A stretch of 64,000 bases of DNA from Astragalus membranaceus (GCA_039519185.1 CM076854.1:159366666-159430665), one strand, 5' to 3'. Positions 9,853-21,360 are shown, counted from the stretch's first letter. Numbers and translations are program-made. The notes: generated by a model from the sequence alone, not told the origin.

Positions 9853-12241
9853 CTAGTACTATACCTGTGCATCCGCACGAGTGATACTGTATTTGTTATA
9901 ATGTGCTAGGAACCCATAAATACATTGAAAATTGTAAAATGTAATAAAAGAAAAAGGCATAAGCTGATGAAAAAGATTATATTTCAAGTTGCTTAAAAAT
10001 TTGTGTTGTAGGAAGTTTAAAAAAGTCAATACCTTCTTCAAATCTTAGAAACGGAGTAAAAATTAGAAAAAAGTGAGATGAAAATAAGATGAAAGAATAG
10101 ACAGATGCATGAGAAAAAGAAGATACAGTTAAAGTGAATCCAGCGATATTGCAACCACCGTGACTGCCTCACACCCGTGGCCGCTCCCCGTGGCCGCCCC
10201 TGTAGCTACCATTACGCCCTAAAAAGTTCAAGTTGCAGAGAAAGTTAAAAAAAGTTAGTACATTCTTCAAATGTTAAAAAATAGAGTAAAAATAAGAAGA
10301 AAAGAAAATGAGACGAAGATAAGATAAAAGAATTTGCAAACGAGAGAGAAAGAAGATACGGTTAAAGTGGATCCAGCGACGTTGCAACCACCGCGATCGT
10401 CGCTCCCTGTGACATTTTCCCGTTGGAAGTCAAAAGCAAGATAAAAAACAATTAATTTGACAACGTCTAATGTTTTCTTGTATAGACTCCAAAGCAAAAT
10501 TTTTGTGAAAATAAGATATAAAGTATTTGCATTTCAACAACGTATAATATGGTGATGTGGCAAAAAACAACAATGGATAAAATAGAGATTTTAGTAGTGA
10601 GTGTTTAGTTTAAATAGATAATAGAAGTAGATTAGTAAAATACGGTGTAAAATGATTAGTTAAATTTCAGAGCATATTAATATGAAGTATTTGTATTCCG
10701 ATAACTAGGCATGGCAACGGGGCGGGTCGGGGGCGGGTTTGGCATTCCTCGTCCCCGTCCCTACCTCTATCGGGGTCGGGTTTTGCATCCCCCAACCCCG
10801 TCCCAAACGGGGACGGGTTCCCCACGGGTACCCGTTTCCGCCACAAATTTATAAGAAAAATAAAAAAAAAATATATTTATAATAATTAATAAAATAATAA
10901 TAATAATAATAATAATACAATGATAAAATATAGTTAAAAGTATTAAAATAGATTTTTCTATAGGAAATAGATCAAAATTAAAAATAAACAAAATTTATGA
11001 AACAAAATGAATGAGTAAATATGCATGAAGTAAAATAAAATAATTAATTTATGTTTTGTCGAGCGGGTTCGGGGCGGGGACGAGGTGGGTATCGACATCC
11101 CTGAACCAAAACCCGTCCCCGGTCAAAGCGGGTTTGCCCCGTCAAACTCGGGGCGGGGTCGGGTGGGTACCCGCGGGTTCGGGTTATGTTGCCATGCCTA
11201 CCGATAACTTGTAATCTTTCGCCATCGAGAATTAAAAGCAATGAAATTTAACATGTAACGTTTTCCCGTTGGAAGTCAAAAGCAATATAAAAAACAATTA
11301 ATTTGACAACGTCTAATGTTTTCTTGTATAGACTCCAAAGCAAAATTTTCATTTTAAAAAATAAAAATATTCATGAAAGCAAAATATAAAAAATGATTAT
11401 AGCCACAACATGTTATGTTTTCCCGTAAGAAATCAAAAGTCATAATACAAAATAATCAAAAGTAATGAAAATAATTTTTTGTAATGGTAAAAAAATAGCA
11501 ATGGATAAAATAGAGATTCTAGTTGTGAGAAGTAATGAAAATATTTTCCATAACTCTCACAACTTTACTAATCAATGAGTGTTTTGATTATTAAAAGTCA
11601 TAAAACAAAATATCAAAAAGGAAAGTCATAAAATAAAATATCAAAAAGTCATAAAACAAAATATCAAAATAGCTATAATATGTAATTGTTAATCGTCGAG
11701 ACACAAAAACAAAAAGTAGATATTGATAAAATAGAGATTTTAATATTGAGTGTTTTGATGAAATGAGGAATAATTAATAAATTCAAATTTGTATGAAAAA
11801 AACCCATAAAAAGTTAATTTGAAAGAAAATATTTCGCAAGAATAAATAAAAATAGATGGAGAAAAATAAAGATAAATAGAGAGAGGGAATATGAAGAAAA
11901 TAAAAAAGGAAAGAAATAAGAGAGAAGAAATAAGAGAGTAAATAGAGAGAGAAGATAAAGGAAATAAAAGAAAAGAAAGAAAAAAGAGAGAGGAGAGATG
12001 GGACATTAGAAGAAAGAGAGATAGAGAAAAGAAAGAAATAAAGAAAAAGTAGAAAGGAGAGAGAGAGAGGAAAAACTAAAAAACATAAAAGTAAAAAGGA
12101 AAAAGTTGTCATATTTTGTCTTTTTTGTCTTTTAGCAGTTAAGTTACAATTTTTCCCTCAATTATGTAAAGTGTCGAGATTCGCAAATGTCTTAATAGGT
12201 AATTTCATATGTGGTGTATTTGTATAAATTTATATATTAGA
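9853..12241 (-). mobile_element. Helitron-like non-autonomous element (copy 1)
   Basis: On the minus strand it starts with TC next to A (12241), followed by a block also found at the start of copy 2 (ATTTATACAAAT, then CACCACATATG). It ends with a CTCGTGC / GCACAGG hairpin, about ten bases, then CTAG followed by T (9853). This fits the Helitron rule of 5' TC, 3' hairpin plus CTRR and A/T insertion. No Rep/helicase is present. Its body holds duplicated segments (10417-10500 and 11254-11345 are nearly the same) and an inserted hAT. Without that hAT it is about 1.9 kb, similar to copy 2. Confidence 0.65.
10706..11200. mobile_element. hAT-type MITE nested inside the Helitron-like element
   Basis: 495 bp with terminal inverted repeats TAGGCATGGCAAC, flanked by the 8-bp TSD CCGATAAC (10698-10705 and 11201-11208). 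The ends are rich in CGGGGCGGG / CCCCGTCCC repeats and the centre is A/T-rich with an (AAT)n run near 10897-10920. Confidence 0.92.
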
Positions 12242-12616
12242 TTAGATTAGATATTAAATTTATATTAGATATTAGATAGATAGATATTAGATTAGATATT
12301 AGCAATTTTATTATTTAGCACAAAATACAAAATCTTAGATAATAGTAATACAAATATTATTTGTATTTACTTAAATAGGCTGGTCTGGTAGGCCTAAAAG
12401 GCTTTTACGATGACCTGTAGCCTGGTCTTTTAGCTAAATAGGCTTTTAAAAAAGCATTAGCTTAATCTGTTTAAAAAAAACATAACCTGGCCTGGCCCTG
12501 ATGTAAGCTGGGCCGTAGCCCCCTATCGAACGGTCTGGCCTATTCCCACCCCTACTTGTTACAAATATAGTTTTGGGAAATTGTTACAAATTCAGACATT
12601 AGAGACATACAACAGT

Positions 12617-12755
12617 GAGTGTGTGTTTGGATTCCTGGTTACAGATTCAATCGTATGAAGCTACTATTTTGAAGCTACTATTCCAAAATTCAGCTTTTCG
12701 TAGGAACTTGTCGTCGTTTCAATAAAACCCACTGCAAATCCAAACGAACGCTAAA
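12617..12755. mobile_element. Putative MITE (TTTGGATT-type ends)
   Basis: Ends resemble each other in inverted orientation (GTGTTTGGATTC at the left, GCAAATCCAAACGAACGC at the right). The target duplication is not clear. It abuts or invades the 3' part of the short coding stretch on the minus strand at 12690-12878. Confidence 0.4.
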
Positions 12756-12878
12756 GCAGAATGGTGGATTTGTTGGGTGACCGTAAACATCCAATACTTT
12801 GTCTTCCCCTTCAACGACAAAGGCTCTTAAAGGGCCTGATGGAGCAGCGGTGGCGGAGAGTCTTGAAAGCACAACCAC
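12690..12878 (-). CDS. Possible 5' exon fragment of an unidentified gene
   Basis: A 62-codon frame on the minus strand begins MVVLSRLSATAAPSGPLRAF. Just upstream is a CT-rich leader with AAACCCTAATTT, a telo-box-like leader common in plant housekeeping genes. Codons up to about PTNPPF look gene-like; the last third overlaps a MITE-like end, and no splice donor or further exons were recognised. It may be a first exon, a captured fragment or chance. I do not recognise the family. Confidence 0.3.
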   Translation of the reverse strand: MVVLSRLSATAAPSGPLRAFVVEGEDKVLDVYGHPTNPPFCFSVRLDLQWVLLKRRQVPTKS

Positions 12879-13417
12879 AAAAGAGAGAGAGAGTTGAGAT
12901 GAGACAATTTGGATTTCCTCAAATTAGGGTTTAATTTGGAATTTTAAATAAAACATCAACACTACCAATAAAAATCCATGTGGAAATTGTCACGTAGATC
13001 GTTGTTAGCCATGTGTGCAACAAGTTAACAGTAGAGATCAAGTGTGGTGACTGGTGAGAGAGAAAATGTTCGAGACTAAATTAACTTAGATGAAATTTTT
13101 GTAGGAACTAAAACAACATTCTTGAATTTCATAGGGACTAAAAATATATTTAATTTTTTTTACATGAAAATATTTTTGAAAAATAATTTAATATGCGAAT
13201 TAGGTCCATTGTCACACATAAACTCAAAGGTTTGGCATAGTGGAGCATGATAATTTTAAAATTTATATAAAATGATTTCAAAATTTATAATATTAATTTG
13301 TAAAACATTAAAATTTAATATAATACTTACTTCTTTGTTATTAGTTATTTTTATTGAGAGATGACATCTTTACGTTGTGTTTACTAATTTTGGTTCAGTT
13401 GCACAATATTAATGATC
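12879..13417. other. Intergenic, no gene seen
   Basis: A/T-rich stretch with degenerate repeat sequence, including a GGGACTAAAA-type block near 13130. No open frame of interest. Confidence 0.6.
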
Positions 13418-13640
13418 GAGTAATGATATTTGGACATATTTTGTTACTAAAACATGGCCAAAAACCAATTTAAAACACTAATTAATCAAGTTTTTTAGGC
13501 CATTAACTAATCTGTCTTTTCACTGTTTTTTAGGCGAATTCGCAGGTTGATTAATGGCCTAAAAAACTTAATTAAATGATGTTATTAAGTGGTTTTTGGC
13601 TATTTTTTGGTAGAAAATATATATACAAATATCATTACCG
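13418..13640. mobile_element. Mutator-like MITE
   Basis: 223 bp with long imperfect terminal inverted repeats (GAGTAATGATATTTG at the left, mirrored at the right as CAAATATCATTACCG) and a 9-bp TSD TTAATGATC (13409-13417 and 13641-13649). Nearly the whole element folds on itself, with an inner GGCCATTAA / TTAATGGCC pair. Confidence 0.88.
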
Positions 13641-13924
13641 TTAATGATCAATCGTCCTTTCACAACAATATGCCAGAAATCCTATAAAAATGGGAAATCA
13701 TGAGGACGTGCTTGTTATATAATTCAACCCGTGACTTGAAAAGTGAAAGATTTTGTACTTATTAATACCACAAAAAAAAAAAAGAACAAAGGTTTTGTAC
13801 TTTGTATGTGAATCTAAGTGCAAACAAAACCAATATCAGACAGTACTTTTTGTTGCCCGTTGGTTTCATTCATCTTCAAATGGATTTACCTCAATGAAAT
13901 CTGTTTAACTTATCAATGACTCAA

Positions 13925-14155
13925 GGTCCGTTTGGATTGGCTTTTTTTTTGAATTTATGGAAAACAGTTTATCGAAATAAATAATCTTTTATGTATTATT
14001 CATAATCATAAGTTTGTTAAGGTAGTTTATGAAAAAACAGCTTTTCAAGATACAATTTTCGTTAACGAGAACTTATGAATTAACATAAAAGCTTATTTAT
14101 TTGCATAAGTTGTTTTTCATAAACTCAAAAATAAGTCAATTCAAATTCCGGCTCA
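13925..14155. mobile_element. Foldback MITE (GTTTGGATTG ends)
   Basis: Left end GGTCCGTTTGGATTGGC and right end GTCAATTCAAATTCCGGCTC are imperfect inverted repeats, and much of the interior pairs as well (GAATTTATGGAAAACA against TTTTTCATAAACTC). No clear TSD. Confidence 0.6.
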
Positions 14156-14687
14156 GATTTGTTTTTTCTTATCTTATTTTTTGGTACAATGCAATGGCTT
14201 TGGCTTATGTACTCTTTTGATTTTAACTACAACAAGCAGGTATTGCTTATTTTTCTTCTTCTTTGGCTCCTGTGTATTCTTTCCCTAGCCAGGGATGTTC
14301 TTGTGGAATTTCCAACAATGATTGCTTTGGTGCTGAAAGTGAGATATGATGTGAATATTGTCACTTAATTTCCAACAATGTTTCTTTCCTGCTTATTTGT
14401 CATTTACATACCTCCAAAAGTATTCATAGTTCACCAATTTTGCACTAGTTTATATGATTTAGTCAATTTAGTCAATTTACTATGAATATGTTTGTTTCGA
14501 GAATGGATTCCTCCCGTGAACATTGTGTGCAACTGCAATGAAATTTAAATCATTCATTGAATAAGAAAAAAATATTAAAAAAATGAGAGAGGAAATTGAA
14601 CGTGAAGATCTAACCATAATTTTGTCATATTCTAACCAACAATTATTAAACCAGAATGACCTTGACCTTCAATTTTTATAACCAATG
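14156..14687. other. Intergenic, no gene supported
   Basis: A/T-rich DNA. A 69-codon hydrophobic frame at 14159-14368 has no gene context and looks like chance. Confidence 0.6.
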
Positions 14688-14812
14688 TTAGTGGGGGAAG
14701 GGAAAATGTTAGTTTCCCGGGTTTGAACTCGGGACCTCCTTCTTGCACTTCTTTAGTGCACTTCTTTAGTATCCATTAGCTCGTCAACCGAGCTACCTAC
14801 TTGGGATGAATA
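14688..14812 (-). mobile_element. tRNA-derived SINE
   Basis: On the minus strand it begins GTAGGTAGCTCGGTTGACGA, an A-box, and has GAGTTCAAACCCGGG, a B-box, about 75 bases later. This is the split pol III promoter of a tRNA-related SINE. A 20-base internal duplication (GCACTTCTTTAGT twice) lies between the boxes. Ends and TSD are not resolved. It is not a functional tRNA. Confidence 0.65.
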
Positions 14813-15323
14813 TATAATTCTATAATTGTAACTCAATTCCCTCAACAATCTATAAGCTATCTCTTTCTTTTTGCATGAAACACCATCTTGTTTAGTGCTT
14901 TCCAAATTGACCAAATGCATTAAAATCTTATTGTCCGGAACCATTCCTCTTTGGAACAAATCAGGGAGTTCTAGGATATGTGTTCTAGTGTGAGTGCAAC
15001 TGCAAAACATTAGCAATTTGCAAATTTCCATCCACATACACCCTATGAAAAAATGTCATCCGAAATGCTACACATTCATTCAACCGTGCTAATTGATATC
15101 TATTTCTTTACTTTTTATTATATATATTCTTTCTTAATTTCAATCTTCATTCTGTTTGTTACACAGGCCATTCTGATCCAGTCTATTTGATCAAATCCAT
15201 ACGTACAGAAAAGGTTGAACTCCATATATATAGTAGTAAAAATAAACCCAAACCCTAAACCAATTAAAGGAAGAAAAAGACATGGTGTGTCATGCATGCC
15301 TCTTTATTTCTTATTAGTATATA
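14813..15323. other. Intergenic, no gene seen
   Basis: A/T-rich unique-looking DNA. A 94-codon minus-strand frame overlapping the SINE has no recognisable domain. Confidence 0.55.
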
Positions 15324-15585
15324 CTTCTTCCGTCTCATATTAGATGTCGTTTAAGGTTGTGCCACGAGAATTAAGAAATGCAATTATTAGTACAGAATTT
15401 GTAAAAAAAGAAATTCATTCTTCCCAATATGCACTTCATTAATTGAGATTGGTAAAGTTGAGTGGAAATCCGCATTTATATTTGAGGGTATAATAGAAAA
15501 ACATAATTTATATTTTATTGGTATTTTTAAAAGTCATGTATTATGTGACAAATTTTTTTGCTTATATAATATAGGAGGGAGGGAA
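15324..15585. mobile_element. Stowaway-type MITE (degenerate)
   Basis: Ends CTTCTTCCGTCTCATATTA and TAATATAGGAGGGAGGGAA are degenerate versions of the CTCCCTCCGTCCC Stowaway inverted repeat and are flanked by TA at both sides (15322-15323, 15586-15587). Tc1/Mariner-derived. Confidence 0.7.
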
Positions 15586-15608
15586 TATAACATAACTATA
15601 AGATAAGA

Positions 15609-17568
15609 TCTACTATAGATTTATACAAATTCACCACATATGATTTTACCAATACCCCCATTCTATCTAAAAGACACCTCAAATTTTTGAGGGTAAAAAT
15701 GTCATTACACTCTATTTCTTCTTTTTTTTCTCTTTATTCTTACACTATCTTTCTTACTTTTCACTTTTCTCTTACACTCTTTTTCTTCCTTTTTTCTCTT
15801 TCTTCTTACACTCTCTTTCCTCATTTTCACTTTTCTTTTACACTCTCTTTCTTCCTTTTTTTTCTTTTTACTTTACTTTTCCCATAAATAATTATTCTCT
15901 TTCTCTTATCACTTCACTTTAATTCTTTTAACTAAATTTATACAAACACTACTTTAATTAAAAAAATTGAAGACTACCACTATAAACCTACTATCTAAAA
16001 AACAAGAAGATTTGATGACTATTTAAATTAGTAATTAATATTTAAAACAAATTTCTCTTATTGATAATCTAATATCTAACTTTTATTATCTACTATAATC
16101 TACTAATCAACTAAAATAATCAATTAAAACTACGAGATAACTGCACTAATAAATAAAAAACACGGGATAACTGCAGTGATATATAAAAAACACGGGATAA
16201 TTGTTTTTTTTTTAATATTTACTATAATAATACTATCTAAAAAAACACGTGATAAGTGCAATAATCTACTGTAATCTACTATAATCTACTAATCAGCTCA
16301 AATAATCTAATATAAAAATACGGGATAACTGCAATAATCTACTAATTAACTCAAATAATCAATTGAAACTATGAGATAACTGCAATGATATATAAAAACA
16401 CACGGGATAACTACACAAATATATAAAAAGACAAAGGATTAATATTTGTCATTGATAATTAAATTTTTTGAAGACTACTATAAACCTACTATCTAAAAAA
16501 CAATAATATTTAATGACTATTTAAACTACTGATTAATATTTAAAATAAATATTTCTTATTAATAATCTACTATCTCTCTTTTACTATTTACTATAATCTA
16601 TTAATCAACTAAAATAATTAATTGAAACTACGAGATTGCACTGATATATAAAAAAACACGAGATTAATATTTGTCATTGATAATTAAATTTTTTGAAACC
16701 TACTACTACAAACCCACTATCCAAAAAATAAGCAGACTTAATGACTATTTAAATTATTAATTAATATTTAAAAAATTTATTTCTGATTGATAATCTACTA
16801 TCTAACAAATTTACTATCTACTATAATCTACTATCAACTAAAATAACACGGGATTAATATTTGTCATTGATAATTATAGTTTTTGAAAACTACTATCTAA
16901 AAAAACAAGAAGGCTTAATGACTATTTAAACTGATTAATATTTAAAACACACGCGACAAATATTTGTCACTAATACCTAACAAAGGACAAATAATTGTTA
17001 CTGATATATAAAAAAACACGGGATAAATATTTGTTATTGATAATCTACTATCTATCTTTCACTATCTACAATAATCTACTAATCAACTCAAATAATCAAT
17101 TGAAACTATGTGATAACTGTACTGATACATAAAAAAACACTGGACAACTGCATTGATATATAAAAAAACACGGAATAGTTGCACTGATATATAAAAAAAC
17201 ATGGGATAACAACACTGATATATAAAAAAACACTTCACCGATATATAAAAACACACGGGATAAATGCACATATTGTTTTTAAATGATACTTTTACATTTT
17301 TAGTTTTAATATTTATCAATTTTTTATTTGAAACTCCTTTTTATCTACTTTAAATTTTTCTTTATTTTCACGGGGTAATGTTCAGACTATTTAAATACTG
17401 TGTAAATTCATTCCTAAAAAGAGTACGACAGCACCTGTCCGTATGCAAGTCATCATCTATATTTTACAATTGATTTTAAATTAATGATATTTCGAATTAA
17501 CGTTTCTATTTGAGGTAATCATATGACGTAACGCGATCGGCCCGTGCGGATGCACGAGTATAGTATGG
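15609..17568 (+). mobile_element. Helitron-like non-autonomous element (copy 2)
   Basis: It starts TCTACTATAGATTTATACAA, sharing its first ~45 bases with the 5' end of copy 1, and ends after the hairpin CCCGTGC / GCACGAG (17541-17557) plus about ten bases. The expected CTAG is altered here to TGG, so the 3' border is approximate. The body is CT-rich (15715-15890) and then a long array of short repeats. No protein is encoded; frames are shadows of the repeats. Confidence 0.6.
16130..17290. repeat. Tandem/dispersed ACTGATATATAAAAA-CACGGGATAA array
   Basis: More than a dozen variants of a unit containing GATATATAAAAAACACGGGA, mixed with copies of ACTATAATCTACTAATCAAC, fill this part of the Helitron-like element. 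Unit length is irregular. Confidence 0.75.
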
Positions 17569-17917
17569 TTACTTTATATACCAAACCCATAGGGTAATAA
17601 TATAATAACATTAATATCTACATATTATAGGAGGATACAATGATACATTACAGACAGTAAAACTTATCTAGAGGACAGTAAACCACAATCACATCACATA
17701 AGTTATTTAATCACTAGTCAAAGAAGAAAATGATTTCCTCCTTTTCCTTTTCTGCCACACAAGTTATTTAATCGACACGTCAGAAATTTTCTAGTACAGA
17801 AACTTCATCACATCATCATAGCAAAACTAATAGATTAATAGTAGTACTTAATTATATATTTGGCTTCTTCAGCTAATTAAGTGGGTACGTAGTAGCTAGA
17901 TAATAGCATATAGCTAG
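17569..17917. other. TFL1-type gene 3' flank
   Basis: A/T-rich DNA between the Helitron end and the stop codon of the PEBP gene; it should contain the 3' UTR and polyadenylation signals. No repeat recognised. Confidence 0.6.
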
Positions 17918-18996
17918 CTAGCGTCTTCTTGCAGCGGTTTCTCTCTGAGCATTGAAGTAGACAGCAGCGACAGGAAGGCCAAGGTCATTCTGTGATGCAA
18001 AGGTGCGTGTGTTGAAGTGATCCCTTGAACATGGTGTTGTTACTGATCCTCTACTTTTTTGCTTGAATAGAACAAACACAAACCTGTGTATCCCTATATT
18101 TGGCTTTGGAATCTCATAGCTCACTATCTCTTTTCCTACAAATTCATTAATCAATCAATATCTATATTTGTCTATATGATCAGTAATTCTAATTCTTTCC
18201 ACATATATGTACATACATACTTGTATAGTATATTAACAGATAAATGAAAACCTACCAAATGTAGCATCTGTTGTTCCCGGAATATCTGTTACAATCCTGC
18301 AAAAAAGAAAACATAACAAAATAGATAAATTAAATTAACAAAATTTGATCATTACCTACCTAGTTTAATGTGATTAGTTTTTTTACTATATGTTATTAGT
18401 GTGCAGTTTTTATTGACTTCTGATGTAATGTATTAATTAGTTACAATTAGGTTTTCTTCTGTTAAATAGTTAGCAGCTAAATTTAGTCTAACAAAATCAA
18501 TGGTTTCTAGCTATATATGGATATTCTATATATACCAGTGCAAGTGCTCTCTCAGATAAGGATCACTAGGGCCAGGAACATCAGGATCTGTCATCACCTG
18601 CAAAAAAAAATGGTTAACATTCAGCTCAATAATTTAGATTTTTTTTTAAAAGACATGTATGCAAAAGTACCACAGATCATTACAATAAAAGACACATACA
18701 TACAAATTATAGAAAACAGCTCAAGTTTTTTTGTTTTCTCAAAAGATAGAGAAAGGAAATATTAAGAAGAGAGGAGGAAAAAAAACTATATATACCAGTG
18801 TAAAGAAGGACCTCATGTCACCACCATGAATCTCAACTTTGGGAATAGTGTTAATAGTGGAAGGGAAAAACTCATGGCCATTGAAGACTTGCTTCTTGTT
18901 ATAACTCACAGTCATTTTCATGCTTGTGGTAAAAGAATCAAGGACATCTCCTATAACTCTTCCTACAAGTAGAGGTTCTTGTGACATTCTAGCCAT
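17918..18996 (-). CDS. TFL1: TFL1/CEN-type PEBP floral repressor
   Basis: Four exons, all with GT-AG borders: 18796-18996 (201 bp), 18536-18597 (62), 18256-18296 (41), 17918-18135 (218). They join to a 522-bp CDS, 173 residues, the usual TFL1/FT gene structure and length. TFL1-type proteins compete with FT for FD/14-3-3 and keep meristems indeterminate. PEBP motifs are present (DPDVPGPSDP, GIHRFVF, end ETAARRR). Clade-deciding residues favour a repressor: His in EHLHW, where FT has Tyr, and Asp in QNDLGLP, where FT has a different external loop. ATG sits in MARMSQEPL, matching family starts. No stop or frameshift was seen. Which legume TFL1 paralogue this is cannot be told here. Confidence 0.95.
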
Positions 18997-19000
18997 TGTA

Positions 19001-19100
19001 AGAGAAAGAGAGAAGGAGAAAGATAAGTGGAACTGAAGAATAGTACAACTCAGAGTTGCTTACTTGCTAGGAAAAGGATTGCTTGTGCTCTATATTTATA
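19001..19100 (-). promoter_or_regulatory. TFL1-type gene core promoter and 5' UTR
   Basis: A TATAAATATA box lies on the minus strand at 19091-19100, about 95 bases upstream of the ATG at 18996. A CT-rich leader (CTTCTCTCTTTCTCTTAC) directly precedes the start codon, as in many plant 5' UTRs. Confidence 0.65.
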
Positions 19101-19551
19101 ATGTCATAAAAGTATCTTTCAAGGTTAGTGTTTTTTTCCCATTTTAAAATATGATGCAGACATGATTATTTAATATTTAGGTTTAGAAAAAAATGAGTTA
19201 TATTCTATGGTGGTAAAAAAATAGCTTATATATAAGTTAAAAATTAAGTTCAACGAGAACGAACCTAAGGAATAATTCATTTTTTAACTTATATATATTA
19301 AGTTCATTTTTTAACTTATATATTGACAACTCCAACTCTCCAACCCATTTTCCTCTCTCCCCCCTAGCTACACGTAAAAATGAGGAATAATTCTGGCAAT
19401 CGTTGATTGGGCATAATCTTTATAACTTTTAATAATTTTAATATTATAGTTTTAGGCCACACTTAAGGTACACAATGTTTGTACCCACATACAAATGGCC
19501 TTTCGTAGTTGTGGTACCTTTCCCTTGTTTGGAAACCCTACCTATTTATTA
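19101..19551. other. Upstream region of the TFL1-type gene
   Basis: A/T-rich. It holds short direct repeats of a TTTTTAACTTATATAT unit (about 19280-19325). The first transposon upstream (Stowaway) starts at 19552, about 560 bases from the ATG. Confidence 0.6.
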
Positions 19552-19732
19552 CTTTCTCTGTCCCATATTTTATGACTTTTTAGCCAAAAAAAATTGTCCT
19601 AAAATACATGACTTTTTAGGAGTGTGATTTATGATACTAAGCAAATTGTTTAGTATTTGTTACTAAAAGGGTAAGAGGGTCATTTACCTAAAAAAATTTG
19701 TGGAAAAAAATTTTGGAAAAAAATAAATTTTG

Positions 19733-19880
19733 TTCATTAACCACAGATTTATACCACAATGGTTAGATGTCACTAACCACAAATGTGCATAGCAATGGTT
19801 GGATGCCACTAACCACAGATATGCATAACTGTGGTTAGATGCCACTAACCACAGATTTGCATAACAATGGTTAAAGTGCA
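19733..19880. repeat. TAACCACAGAT minisatellite, left copy
   Basis: About four units of roughly 40 bases, each with CTAACCACAGATNTGCATA and ATGGTTAGATGCCA. Nearly the same block occurs in the same orientation at 21186-21360. Confidence 0.85.
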
Positions 19881-19898
19881 CCAAAACTAGCCTGGAAA

Positions 19899-21107
19899 CA
19901 CTACAACAGATTTGGGGATGGGCAGCGCTTTTTTTTAGCCATGGGCGGCGCTTTTGAGCGCTGCTAAACTTGGCGCTGCTGATTCCACTCCCACAATGGG
20001 CAGTGCTTCCTGAAAAGCGCTGCCCATCGCCCCACGCAATCTCCTATAGGCAGCGCTTCCTAAAAAGCGCTGCCCATCGCCCCAGCGCGTTCACCTAGAG
20101 GCAGCGCTTACAGTTAAAAGCGCTGCCCATTGTATTTTTTTTATTTTGTTTATTTTTCTTTTTTCTGTTTTTGTTTATTGTTCCTCTTTCAAGTTTTTTC
20201 TGACTTTCTTTATTGTTTAATTATTGTTCACCTAATTTTGTTTACACTTTTCAGATAACAATTTCCTTCTTCAAGTCTATTGTTCCTCTTTCAAGTTCTT
20301 TCTTCTTCTAATTTTGAGTGTGGTTACCTTGCAAAAGAAAAACAAACAAGTTAGGGTTTGTTCATTAGAGAGAAAGAGAAGAAAAACAGATATAATAGAA
20401 AGAAAGGGAGGAATACAACCTGTGAGAGTGTTGTCTCAGTATCTTGAAATCATTCACCATCTCATTCATACGCAACAGTCACATGTGAAACAAACCCAGA
20501 GAGAAATTAGAGTTTTTACAAAGAGGAATTGTAAAACAGATGCAAAATCACAAAGTAATTACCTTTGTATCTGTGCTTCTAATCACCATTGGAGGCTTCG
20601 TATACCTTGAATCTGTAAGATTTATCAAGAAATAAAAAAAAACCCCTAGCAGAAGCAGTGAAAGAAAAAACGCAAGAAAAGAAGAAGATGAAGTGAAGTG
20701 AAGAAAAGAAAAGAAGAAGTAAAGGGTTTCTGGTTCACAACTCTTCATTTTGAGAGTGAGTGAGAGGAATTTTATTGACTAAAGTGATGGGCAGCACTTT
20801 TAAAAAGTGCTACCCATTCATTTCCGTGTCTTGGGCATAAGTAACGCTTTTTAAAAAACGCTGCCCATCGCCCCAACGCGTTCCACCAAAGGCAGCGCTT
20901 CCTAAAAAGCGTTGCCCATCGCCCCAGCACGTTCACCATAGGTAGCGCTTCCTAAGAAGCGCTGCCCATTGCCCCAGCGCATTTTAACCAAAAGCAGCGC
21001 TTCCTTAAAAAGCGCTGCCCATTCCTAGCGCGTTTTAACCAAAAGCAGCGCTTCCTTAAAGAGCGCTGCCCAATAGGGCACCCTTTTTCTCAACTTCTGG
21101 CGTAGTG
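19899..21107. mobile_element. Small non-autonomous CACTA element
   Basis: It starts CACTACAACAGATTTGGGG and ends CTTCTGGCGTAGTG. Subterminal arrays of the palindromic unit GGGCAGCGCTT...AAGCGCTGCCC lie at 19918-20125 and 20785-21070. The flanking trinucleotides are AAA and AAG, so the 3-bp TSD is imperfect or altered. The middle is non-coding with leader-like CT-rich sequence. No transposase. Confidence 0.8.
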
Positions 21108-21185
21108 AAGAAGAAGAAGCTAAGAAACGAGAAACGATGCTCAAACGATGCAGAGAAACGCAATGAACACGATGTCGCAAGATGC

Positions 21186-21360
21186 ATTAACCACAGATTT
21201 GTACCACATTGGTTAGATGTCACTAACCACAAATGTGCATAGCATTAGTTAGATGCCACTAACCACAGATATGCATAACAATGTTTAGTGGCCACTAACC
21301 ATAGATATGCATAATTGTGGTTGGATGCCACTAACCACAGTTTTGTATAACAATGGTTAA
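21186..21360. repeat. TAACCACAGAT minisatellite, right copy
   Basis: Four to five units as in the left copy. Both blocks are followed by GTTAAGTGCA-like and CCTGG-GGAAA sequence, so the duplicated segment is longer than the minisatellite itself. Confidence 0.85.

Larger units (their letters stand above)
9490..12554. mobile_element. hAT-type non-autonomous element (outer)
   Basis: Terminal inverted repeats begin TAGGGGTGGGAATAGGC at the left and are mirrored at the right (GCCTATTCCCACCCCTA). They are flanked by the 8-bp TSD CTTGTTAC (9482-9489 and 12555-12562), the hallmark length for hAT. Subterminal GGCCTGG/GCCTA-rich repeats lie at both ends. No transposase is seen. Most of its interior is a Helitron-like element inserted at 9853-12241. 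Confidence 0.9.

Noticed and set aside
10767..12112. Minus-strand hydrophobic frames around 10767-10991 and 11740-12112
   Set aside because: Low-complexity AT-rich or AGAGAGA-type sequence inside the Helitron-like element; Phe/Ser/Leu-rich translations without domains.
14688..14812. tRNA gene
   Set aside because: A- and B-boxes are present but no cloverleaf stems or anticodon arm can be formed; this is a SINE head.
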